From a virus, in IMG/VR virus record IMGVR_UViG_3300046167_000324, positions 1 through 36,942 of that record: a stretch of DNA of 36,942 bases; one strand, 5' to 3'. Numbering within the stretch: the stretch's first letter is position 1; the number at the start of each line of letters is the position of its first letter. Under the pieces are notes generated by a model. That model was given only the letters and a program-made list of their open reading frames with translations. It made no database searches and had not been told where the DNA came from. Position numbers and translations under genes: made by a program. Below are positions 31,097 to 36,942 of this stretch, one piece after another.

Positions 31097-31190
31097 AAAG
31101 TTCTCATACACATCAAAAGGTATGAAAGCAGCTAAAGCAGCAGCTAAAAAAGCTGGTAAAAAAGTAACGTACAAGAAAAAGAAAAAGTGA
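31077..31190 (+). CDS. Ala/Lys-rich small protein, 37 aa
   Basis: Encodes MPKVGNKKFSYTSKGMKAAK, then AAAKKAGKKVTYKKKKK. This matches a recurrent phage pattern, MPKVGxKxFxYTxKGMxxAKxxAKKxGKKV, found in marine phages. Strong ribosome binding site AAGGAGA. It resembles histone-H1-tail-like basic peptides, so DNA binding is a reasonable guess. Confidence 0.72.
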   Translation: MPKVGNKKFSYTSKGMKAAKAAAKKAGKKVTYKKKKK

Positions 31191-31552
31191 GGCCATCGTC
31201 TGCAAAGGCAAAAGGCAGAGCTTTACAACAATGGGTTGTAGATAAACTCATTGAACTATTGGGCTTTGATCCAGAAGATCTTGAATCCAGGCCAATGGGA
31301 TCTAATGGAGAAGATGTCATCATGGGAGTTCTATCCCGAAGACAGTTTCCATATTCTATAGAGTGTAAGAACCAAGAAGCGGTAAACGTGTGGAAAGCAT
31401 ACGAACAATCGCAAGAAAACTGTAAAGGTTATGAACCTTTGGTTATAATAAAGAGAAACAGAACCAAGCCGTTGGCTTTGGTGGACGCTGAATACTTTAT
31501 AGGATTACACAATGATAGAAAAACTGATAAAACCAGTAACGAAGATACTTAA
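31187..31552 (+). CDS. Second PD-(D/E)XK / resolvase-like nuclease, 121 aa
   Basis: A GTG start overlapping the upstream stop. Residues 1-25 form the lead helix (KAKGRALQQWVVDKLIELLG), followed by Asp43 (SNGEDVIMG) and Glu59-Cys-Lys61 (YSIECKNQEA), the D-ExK core of a small restriction-fold nuclease. Sequence and length are like the phage resolvase or VRR-like group. It lies just before the lysis cassette, as the head-maturation resolvase does in some podoviruses. The first resolvase-like gene is at 13872. Confidence 0.75.
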   Translation: MRPSSAKAKGRALQQWVVDKLIELLGFDPEDLESRPMGSNGEDVIMGVLSRRQFPYSIECKNQEAVNVWKAYEQSQENCKGYEPLVIIKRNRTKPLALVDAEYFIGLHNDRKTDKTSNEDT

Positions 31553-31883
31553 TAAGGTCATTCCAGACGCAGATAAAAGACAGCAAATAGCTCACGAAAT
31601 CGCAACCATGTCTGAAAAACATGTTCACGAAATAGCAAAAGCACAAATAGAAGTCAACAAAGAAGAGGCCAAGGGTAATTGGTTTCAATCATCTTGGCGA
31701 CCAGCTACAGCATGGATATGTGTTGCAGGATTTGCAGTCAACTTTTTAATCAGCCCTCTCGCTGCACCTTTTGGTATTGTTGTACCTCAAGCAGATACAT
31801 CAACGATGCTACCTGTCCTTATGGGTATGCTTGGTCTTGGCGGTATGCGATCTTATGAAAGGGTAAAAGGCGTTGGAAAATAA
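31512..31883 (+). CDS. 3TM holin-family protein, 123 aa
   Basis: Signature SWRPATAWICVAGFAVNFLI at residues 61-80 matches the GTA_holin_3TM family (PF11351). An amphipathic N-terminal region (KPVTKILNKVIPDADKRQQIAHEI) precedes two hydrophobic segments and a C-terminal LPVLMGMLGLGGMRSYERV. It probably forms the membrane lesion that releases the M15 endolysin encoded two genes downstream. It overlaps the nuclease by 41 bases and shares one base with the next ATG. Confidence 0.87.
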   Translation: MIEKLIKPVTKILNKVIPDADKRQQIAHEIATMSEKHVHEIAKAQIEVNKEEAKGNWFQSSWRPATAWICVAGFAVNFLISPLAAPFGIVVPQADTSTMLPVLMGMLGLGGMRSYERVKGVGK

Positions 31884-32167
31884 TGAACCAAATAGCCAAA
31901 GTAGATGATAAATCTTCTTTAAGCATATCGCTTCCTTACCTTGCACAAATAGTAGTTGCTATATCTTTAGGAGTTTGGGGTTATGCTAGCATTACCGAAA
32001 AGATAGATACAAACGCACAAGAAACTAGAAACCTCAGAGGAAATCAAAACAACTATATCTTCCCAGATATTAGAACACTTGAGCAACAAGTAGTAGAATT
32101 AGAAAAGGAAGTATTAATCTTAAAAACAGAAATAGAATTTTATAAAAAAGAGTTAGAAAAAAAATGA
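31883..32167 (+). CDS. Membrane-anchored coiled-coil protein (lysis accessory/spanin-like), 94 aa
   Basis: One membrane segment (ISLPYLAQIVVAISLGVWGYAS, about residues 14-35) is followed by a long coiled coil ending RTLEQQVVELEKEVLILKTEIEFYKKELEKK. That i-spanin-like architecture, and the position between the holin and endolysin, suggest a role in outer-membrane disruption or holin regulation. No outer-membrane lipoprotein partner with a lipobox is visible. The start overlaps the holin stop at one base. Confidence 0.7.
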   Translation: MNQIAKVDDKSSLSISLPYLAQIVVAISLGVWGYASITEKIDTNAQETRNLRGNQNNYIFPDIRTLEQQVVELEKEVLILKTEIEFYKKELEKK

Positions 32168-32195
32168 TTAAATTAATAGTAAAAGGCTATATAAG

Positions 32196-32567
32196 ATGAC
32201 TTGGGAGAATTTTAGTTTAGAAGAGTTCGCTTGCAAGCATTGTGGTGAAAACAAGATTGAAAAAGAACTTGTTGATAAGCTACAATTGCTGAGAACAGAA
32301 GTTGGATTTCCGTTTAAGATTACAAGCGGTTATAGATGCGCAGATCATCCTATAGAAAAGAATAAATCCGCCCCAGGCACGCACGCTTTAGGTTTAGCAG
32401 CTGACATATATTTAAGAGGCAACCAGGCTTTACAAGTATTATCAAAAGCTACTGACTATGGTTTTACTGGAGTTGGGGTTAATCAAAAAGGAGATGCGAG
32501 GTTTATACACTTGGATATATCTAAGGATGCAAACGGCAGGCCAAGACCTCACATTTGGAGCTACTAA
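32196..32567 (+). CDS. Peptidase M15-type endolysin, 123 aa
   Basis: Zinc peptidase of the M15A/PF08291 type. The Zn/His ladder: HxxxxxxD as GTHALGLAAD (His63, Asp70) and FIHLD (His105, Asp107), preceded by the conserved ITSGYRCADH. It is a single catalytic domain with no signal peptide and needs the holin to reach the cell wall. It would cut peptide stems in murein. A CxxC (CKHC) near the N-terminus may stabilise the fold or bind metal. Confidence 0.9.
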   Translation: MTWENFSLEEFACKHCGENKIEKELVDKLQLLRTEVGFPFKITSGYRCADHPIEKNKSAPGTHALGLAADIYLRGNQALQVLSKATDYGFTGVGVNQKGDARFIHLDISKDANGRPRPHIWSY

Positions 32568-32809
32568 TGATGGACATTACTACATTGTTATTTTGGAATG
32601 TAATGATTACACTTGTAATCATGCCAATCATTCATAGCATTAGGTCTAACGCGACAGAAACCAAAAGAATTGATATACTGGTAAACAAGACTCGGGAAGA
32701 GGTTGCTAGCAAATACGTTACTAAAGAGGAATTTGCAATAAGCATAGATAGAGTTATAGACCGTTTAGATAAACTAGACGAAAAAATGGATAGATTAATA
32801 ACAGGCTAA
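32567..32809 (+). CDS. Second membrane-anchored coiled-coil protein, 80 aa
   Basis: A hydrophobic helix MDITTLLFWNVMITLVIMPI followed by a charged coiled coil (TKRIDILVNKTREEVASKYVTKEEFAISIDRVIDRLDKLDEKMDRL). I chose the ATG at 32567, which overlaps the endolysin stop, over the upstream TTG. It has the same architecture as the gene at 31883, so the endolysin is flanked by two anchored coiled-coil proteins. They may be partner spanin-like subunits. Confidence 0.68.
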   Translation: MMDITTLLFWNVMITLVIMPIIHSIRSNATETKRIDILVNKTREEVASKYVTKEEFAISIDRVIDRLDKLDEKMDRLITG

Positions 32810-32810
32810 T

Positions 32811-33272
32811 ATGAGTAAAGGCGCTTTTCAAACAAGACTAGGACAAATGGGAGAGATCCCAAACTTCCAACAAACTCCTCCAATGGCTCATACTGGTAAT
32901 TATTTTATGCCACCAAAGCCAAACTATTTACCTGTAGAAAAACAAGCTATGGCTAGGGTTGACCAGCCAATGTCTATACAACAGCCTATAGCAAACATTA
33001 TGGCTAGTGGTATATCTCAACAACCAAGAGAAACTCCAGTACCAATATCGCCTCCCATAACACAACCCATAGCACCGCCCATAGCGCCTCCTGCAAGACA
33101 AACGCATATACAAGTTCCTTCACTATTGATGCAACCAGAAATACCAGGAGCGCCAATACAAACACCTCCACAGTCTTTACTACAACCCCAAGACTATAGA
33201 ATGGAAAGCCAGGGCGCTTACGGCAGACCAATGTCCAGGGGATCTTTACCACCTATAAACTTATTTAGATAA
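32811..33272 (+). CDS. Pro/Gln-rich low-complexity protein, 153 aa
   Basis: Disordered, rich in Pro, Gln and Ile: PISPPITQPIAPPIAPPARQ at about residues 78-97, with a short folded start (FQTRLGQMGEIPNFQQTPP). No family. It stands in front of the scaffold gene and is coupled to the next gene at TAATG, so a minor head or assembly role is possible. The antisense frames over it are shadows of the low-complexity sequence. Confidence 0.65.
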   Translation: MSKGAFQTRLGQMGEIPNFQQTPPMAHTGNYFMPPKPNYLPVEKQAMARVDQPMSIQQPIANIMASGISQQPRETPVPISPPITQPIAPPIAPPARQTHIQVPSLLMQPEIPGAPIQTPPQSLLQPQDYRMESQGAYGRPMSRGSLPPINLFR

Positions 33273-33538
33273 TGTCTATTACACACGAAGAAGCCATACA
33301 GGCAGAACAAGCAGAAATATTACTTAAATCAGATGTCTTTAAAAATGCTATGGAAAACTTAAAAAATGAGTACATAACTCATTGGTTAAATTCCAGAGAT
33401 ATAAAAGATGTAAACATCAGAGAAGACTTACACAGGTCTTTATTACTATTGCCAGAGGTTGAAAGACATCTGCGCATCCTTGCAGAGAAAGGAAAGCTGA
33501 CAAAAGCAAATATTAACAAAATTAGAAATATTGGTTAA
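33272..33538 (+). CDS. Helical head-region protein, 88 aa
   Basis: Encodes MSITHEEAIQAEQAEILLKS, then ENLKNEYITHWLNSRDIKDVNIREDLHRSLLLLPEVERHLRIL. All-helical, no family recognised with certainty. Analogous short helical proteins lie just before the scaffold in related phages. The start overlaps the preceding stop by one base. It ends 60 bases before the scaffold start. Confidence 0.68.
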   Translation: MSITHEEAIQAEQAEILLKSDVFKNAMENLKNEYITHWLNSRDIKDVNIREDLHRSLLLLPEVERHLRILAEKGKLTKANINKIRNIG

Positions 33539-33548
33539 TACTTCCCTT

Positions 33549-33580
33549 TTCACACATTCTTGATATAAAATACTTATAAA
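33549..33580 (+). promoter_or_regulatory. Possible promoter in front of the scaffold and capsid genes
   Basis: TTCACA (33549-33554) and TATAAA (33575-33580) are 20 bases apart, longer than ideal, in the only notable gap of this stretch (33539-33598). The ATG at 33599 has a strong AAGGAG. A capsid-boosting promoter would make sense, but the match is weak. Confidence 0.3.
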
Positions 33581-33598
33581 TACATTTAAGGAGTATTT

Positions 33599-34600
33599 AT
33601 GAGCAATAACGGAAAACCGACTGCTTTACAAAGCGACACAGAATTAGCTGCGTCTGCGTTTGAAAGCATGTTAACACCTGAAGAGGATAATGTTGAGAAT
33701 GTTTTAGAAGAACAAGATGTGGCACAAGAAGAAGTCATTGAAGATGATTCTGAATTTGTTGAAGATGAATTAGATCAAGAAATTATAGATGAGTTAGAAG
33801 ATGGCGAAGAGGTTGAAGATGAACACACAGATGTTGAAGAGGAAGCTCCGCAACTTCAAACATTTACCGTAAAGGTAGATGGCCAAGAGGTAGAAGTCAC
33901 GCAAGAGGAACTCGTCAACGGATATTCTCGTCAGCAAGATTATACGCGTAAAACTCAAGAACTCTCTCAGCAGCGTAAAACTATTGAGCAGAAACAATCA
34001 GAGTTAGAGCAAAGGGATGCGATCTATTCGCAGTTATTACCGAAAATGGAAGCACAGTTGAATAGTGCTTTAGGCGAAGAGCCAGATTGGAACGCATTAT
34101 ATGAAGATGATCCAGTTGGTTATGTAAGACAACAGCAAGTTTGGAATGAACAAAAGCAAAAGCTAGACGCTGTCCAAGCTGAACAACAAAGACTCCAACA
34201 AGAGTCATTTGTAGAACAGCAAAAACTTATTCAACAACAAGTTGAAGAGGGACAAACAAAGCTACTTGAGGTTATTCCAGAATGGCAGAACCAAGAGGTT
34301 GCCAATAAAGAAAAAGCTGAGATTGCGTCTTATGCAACTGAGGTCTTGGGATATACCCAAGAAGAGATCAACTCTGTATATGACTGGAGAGCTTTACTTG
34401 GTTTAAGAAAGGCATGGTTAAGTGATAAAATTGCTGAAACTGTCAAGAAAAAACCAACACAAAAAGCACCAGCTAGAGTTGCAAGGCCTGGTACTGCTAA
34501 CAAAAGAAAATCGGTAGCACCTGTAAAGAGAGCAACACAAAGATTAGCTAAGTCTGGCAAATTGCAAGACGCAGCTAAAGTTTTTGAACAATTAATATAA
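33599..34600 (+). CDS. Scaffolding protein, 333 aa
   Basis: Very acidic N-terminus (NVLEEQDVAQEEVIEDDSEF and so on), then a small folded element, FTVKVDGQEVEVTQEELVNGYSRQQDYTRKTQELSQQR, a common scaffold marker. A long Gln/Glu coiled coil follows, and a basic C-terminus (KKKPTQKAPARVARPGTANKRKS, KRATQRLAKSGKL). Acidic body, coiled coil and basic tail are what P22-like scaffolds have, the tail being the capsid-binding end. It directly precedes the capsid gene. It is expected to guide prohead assembly and then leave. Confidence 0.87.
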   Translation: MSNNGKPTALQSDTELAASAFESMLTPEEDNVENVLEEQDVAQEEVIEDDSEFVEDELDQEIIDELEDGEEVEDEHTDVEEEAPQLQTFTVKVDGQEVEVTQEELVNGYSRQQDYTRKTQELSQQRKTIEQKQSELEQRDAIYSQLLPKMEAQLNSALGEEPDWNALYEDDPVGYVRQQQVWNEQKQKLDAVQAEQQRLQQESFVEQQKLIQQQVEEGQTKLLEVIPEWQNQEVANKEKAEIASYATEVLGYTQEEINSVYDWRALLGLRKAWLSDKIAETVKKKPTQKAPARVARPGTANKRKSVAPVKRATQRLAKSGKLQDAAKVFEQLI

Positions 34601-34622
34601 ATTTTAAATATAGGAAAATATC

Positions 34623-35570
34623 ATGGCTCAAATAAATAATGTCTTTGATACATATGATGCGCAGGCTGATAGAGAACAATTAAGTAATGTTATCTATAAC
34701 ATTTCTCCAACAGCAACGCCTTTTATGTCATCAATCGGTAAAAACTCAATTAAGAACGTAGTTTTTGATTGGCAAACAGAAGCTCTACCAACAGTAGATG
34801 CAACTGGTGAAATTGAAGGATTCAGATTAGATGGAGCAACATCTGCTTCTACTGCAACAGTAAGAAAAACTAATGTTGCAATGATCTCAAAAAGAGATGC
34901 AACAGTATCTGGTTCTCAAGAAACAAGTGATCCTGCTGGTAAAAAGTCAGAAATGGCACACCAATTAGCTATTATGGCTAAAGCTTTGAAAAGAGATATG
35001 GAAACAGCTCTTTGTCAAAAAGGTGCTAGAACAACTGGTAGTAATACTCAAGCTAGGGTAACTGGTGGTTTTGAATCTTGGATGACTTCAAACGTATCAA
35101 GAGGAACTGGCGGTTCAAGTGGTGGTGACGGTGTTGCTCCAACTGACGCAACAACTGGTAACAGAAGAGCTTTAACTGAACCTTTATTAAAGTCAGTTTT
35201 ACAATCTTGCTTCCAAAACGGTGGTGAGCCTTCACTAGCGATTTGTGGTCCAGTAAACAAGCAAGTTATTTCTGGTTTCACAGGTAGATCTCAGGCTAGA
35301 CAATTTGTTGATGCAAACACAGTAGAAGCTTCTGTTTCTATTTACGCATCAGACTTTGGCGAGCTAAAAATCGTACCATCTAACTTCAGTAGAGATAGAT
35401 CACTATTATTAGTAGATCCAGAATATGCTAAAGTTTCTTACCTAAGAGACTTTAAAACAGTTGATATCGCTACAGTAGGGGATGCAACTTCGAAGATGCT
35501 CTTGGTAGAATTCGGTTTGGAAGTAGGTAACGAAGCTGCACACGGCATCGTTGCTGACTTAACTACTTAG
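34623..35570 (+). CDS. Major capsid protein, DUF5309/SU10-like, 315 aa
   Basis: MAQINNVFDTYDAQADREQL, then VIYNISPTATPFMSSIG and FDWQTEALPTVDATGEIEGF, is the N-terminal pattern of the DUF5309 / SU10 major head protein (HK97-like fold). SKRDATVSGSQETSDPAGKKSEMAHQLAIMAKALKRDME continues the long spine helix. The C-terminus YLRDFKTVDIATVGDATSKMLLVEFGLEVGNEAAHGIV is also typical. The gene has a ribosome binding site (AGGAAAA), strong codon bias and a terminator right behind it, all consistent with very high expression. Confidence 0.92.
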   Translation: MAQINNVFDTYDAQADREQLSNVIYNISPTATPFMSSIGKNSIKNVVFDWQTEALPTVDATGEIEGFRLDGATSASTATVRKTNVAMISKRDATVSGSQETSDPAGKKSEMAHQLAIMAKALKRDMETALCQKGARTTGSNTQARVTGGFESWMTSNVSRGTGGSSGGDGVAPTDATTGNRRALTEPLLKSVLQSCFQNGGEPSLAICGPVNKQVISGFTGRSQARQFVDANTVEASVSIYASDFGELKIVPSNFSRDRSLLLVDPEYAKVSYLRDFKTVDIATVGDATSKMLLVEFGLEVGNEAAHGIVADLTT

Positions 35571-35592
35571 TAGAGTTAGTCAATAACTTTAA

Positions 35593-35618
35593 GGGAGGCT
35601 TCGGCTTCCCTTTTTTTT
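35593..35618 (+). terminator. Rho-independent terminator after the capsid gene
   Basis: GGGAGGC, a TTCG loop, GCTTCCC, then eight T. The stem is 7 bp (one G-U pair) closed by C(UUCG)G, the most stable tetraloop. It lies 23 bases past the capsid stop and would lower expression of the tail genes relative to the capsid. Confidence 0.92.
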
Positions 35619-35633
35619 GTGCTAAAATTAAGC

Positions 35634-35924
35634 ATGGCAAAAACCACAGTTATAGATCATAAGAGAAACTTTAAATCTGTATTTGCAACAGAGGATGATA
35701 AGTTTATATACCATACTAAACAGGATGTTAATCCTACTTTAGAGTATGTAAAACAATTGTCTGAGCAAGCCCCAGGCAAAGATCTTAGACATATAGCAGA
35801 AGTTCCAATGATTGTATATCAAAGAGCTGTAAGAGAAGGATGGGCGCAAGATCCAGCAAAGTGGAAAGACTGGTTAAACCATTCAGACAACAAACCATTT
35901 AGAACATGGAAAGGTAAAGTATGA
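35634..35924 (+). CDS. Small virion-region protein, 96 aa
   Basis: Encodes MAKTTVIDHKRNFKSVFATE, then FIYHTKQDVNPTLEYVKQLSEQAPGKDLRHIAEVPMIVYQRAVREGWAQDPAKWKDWLNHSDNKPFRTW. A short conserved protein seen between the capsid and adaptor genes in related podoviruses; role unknown. I used the ATG at 35634 instead of the GTG at 35619, which would sit in the terminator's T-run. The ribosome binding site is weak. It overlaps the adaptor gene by 4 bases (ATGA). Confidence 0.72.
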   Translation: MAKTTVIDHKRNFKSVFATEDDKFIYHTKQDVNPTLEYVKQLSEQAPGKDLRHIAEVPMIVYQRAVREGWAQDPAKWKDWLNHSDNKPFRTWKGKV

Positions 35925-36571
35925 CATACGATGAATTAAAAACTAACATTGCAAGTTTTCTTAATAGATCTGATTTGACTAACCAGTTAGATTTTTTCAT
36001 TGATGCAACAGAGGCAGAGTTAAATAGAAGATTAAGAAATAAAGACATGGTAAAAAGAGCTACTGCAACAGCAGATGGCCAGTATTTATCATTACCAACC
36101 GATTGGTTAGAAGCTATCAATGTGCAAATAGATAGCAACGACTTTAGCCCATTGTTCCAACAGTCTATAGAATCAATGGATGTGTACAGAAAAAGCAAAG
36201 GTAATGCTACAGGACAACCTGTTTACTTTGCATTGGTAGATAACACAATTGAATTAGCACCTACACCAGACTCAAGTTATACGTTACAATTAACATACTA
36301 CGGCTCTATAGATGCTCTAAGTGATACGAATACAACGAATTTTATTTCTACATCATATCCAGACGCATACCTATATGGTGCTTTAAAACACGCATCTATC
36401 TTTCTTATGGAAGATGATAGAGTTGCTTTATTCACATCACAGTTTGAAAAAGCTTTAGAAGAGATGAGAATGGAACAAGAAAAAGCAGAGTTTGGTAAGG
36501 GATCTTTAATGCAAAGACGAAAAACTTACGGAAAAACTGGCAGAAATACTTACATTTTTAAAAATAATTAG
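35921..36571 (+). CDS. Head-tail adaptor (SU10/gp4-like), 216 aa
   Basis: MTYDELKTNIASFLNRSDLT, IDATEAELNRRLRNKDMVKRATATADGQYLSLPTDWLEAINVQI, YFALVDNTIELAPTPDSSYTLQLTYYGSIDAL and SYPDAYLYGALKHASIFLMEDDRV are the successive conserved blocks of the phage adaptor family near P22 gp4 and the SU10 adaptor. It forms the ring below the portal and joins it to the tail. Length normal. The tail genes that follow continue across the window ends. Confidence 0.9.
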   Translation: MTYDELKTNIASFLNRSDLTNQLDFFIDATEAELNRRLRNKDMVKRATATADGQYLSLPTDWLEAINVQIDSNDFSPLFQQSIESMDVYRKSKGNATGQPVYFALVDNTIELAPTPDSSYTLQLTYYGSIDALSDTNTTNFISTSYPDAYLYGALKHASIFLMEDDRVALFTSQFEKALEEMRMEQEKAEFGKGSLMQRRKTYGKTGRNTYIFKNN

Positions 36572-36580
36572 GAGAACAGA

Positions 36581-36942
36581 ATGGCAGGATTTAGTGATTA
36601 TTTAGAGGACAAGATCTTAGAGCATGTCTTTGGTGGCAATGCTTATTCAGCACCGTCAACATTATATGTTGCTTTATATACAGTAGCACCAACTGATACA
36701 GGTGGTGGAACTGAAGTATCTGGTGGCGGTTATGTAAGAAAGGCATCGGCATTTACTGTGTCTGGAACTAACCCAACAACAGCAAGTAACACAGGTGCAG
36801 TTGAATATCCAACAGCTACAGCAAACTACGGAACAGTAGTTGCAGTTGGTATCTTTGATGCACTATCATCAGGAAACTTGTTAGCATACGCAAACTTAAC
36901 TACATCAAAAGTTGTAAGTACAGGAGATGTGTTCAGATTCAA
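36581..36942 (+). CDS. Tail/virion protein, about 130 aa, continuing across the end into position 1
   Basis: Encodes MAGFSDYLEDKILEHVFGGN, then AYSAPSTLYVALYTVAPTDTGGGTEVSGGGYVRK, and near the end VGIFDALSSGNLLAYANLTTSK. This is a widespread phage tail-associated protein, always ending in a FxxxAGDLDVTL type sequence. Here the first 31 bases of the window supply exactly that ending. Ribosome binding site AGGAGAAC. Total length about 130 residues, as in homologous proteins. Confidence 0.85.
   Translation, partial: MAGFSDYLEDKILEHVFGGNAYSAPSTLYVALYTVAPTDTGGGTEVSGGGYVRKASAFTVSGTNPTTASNTGAVEYPTATANYGTVVAVGIFDALSSGNLLAYANLTTSKVVSTGDVFRF

Overview
The window is, I infer, one complete unit of a small tailed-phage genome (36,942 bp) with a short-tailed (podovirus-like) morphology, probably marine. 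The last gene runs off the right edge after 120 codons plus 2 bases. The first 31 bases of the window complete it in frame with a typical C-terminal end, so the contig is circular or circularly permuted. The phage call rests on a small and large terminase, a P22-type portal, a scaffold, a DUF5309/SU10-like capsid protein, an adaptor, a gp10-like tail stabiliser, two fibre proteins and a holin with an M15 lysin. There is no tail sheath, tape measure, integrase, RNA polymerase or tRNA that I can see. The DNA is AT-rich, and the gene set (S74 fibre with GIGTTSP repeats, DUF2800 nuclease, Sak4-like ATPase, Toprim primase-helicase) resembles uncultured marine and pelagiphage-like podoviruses. The host cannot be read from the sequence.

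Layout. (1) Rightward late block, 25004 to 36942 and on through the junction to 14285. Packaging comes first (TerS, TerL), then the portal (split by a +1 frameshift), a RelA/SpoT-like protein, a string of tiny basic proteins, a resolvase-like nuclease and the lysis cassette (3TM holin, TM/coiled-coil protein, M15 peptidase). These are followed by the scaffold, the capsid protein and a strong UUCG terminator. Next are the head-tail adaptor, tail proteins, an 1843-residue S74 fibre, a second fibre with the same N-terminal anchor, the gp10-like stabiliser, three internal or ejection-type proteins and a second resolvase-like nuclease. (2) Two short leftward genes (14254-14794), including a DUF3310 protein, diverge from the early rightward block. 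(3) Early rightward block, 14882-20351, driven by a near-consensus sigma70 promoter: HTH protein, RecB/Cas4-like Fe-S nuclease, Sak4-like RecA ATPase, ssDNA-binding protein, primase-helicase and zinc-ribbon proteins. It ends with a candidate origin (three iterons spaced exactly 22 bp, an AT-rich palindrome and a GC hairpin) and a winged-helix initiator candidate. (4) Leftward early block, 24873 to 20408, about 20 very small, tightly overlapping genes, mostly unknown. It is driven by a promoter with a consensus TTGACA box and an internal promoter that carries a palindromic operator candidate.

How it works together. The early rightward genes form a recombination-linked replication set that would act at the iteron origin. 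The leftward small genes are in the position typical of host-takeover and anti-defence genes. The late block builds the virion, packages DNA and lyses the cell. The observations I find most unusual are: the portal reading frame is restored only by a +1 shift at a UUU-C slippery site; a RelA/SpoT-fold protein is encoded directly after the portal; the origin looks plasmid-like; and several small leftward genes are joined by identical 14-15 bp junction sequences that encode the end of one protein, the ribosome binding site and the next start.
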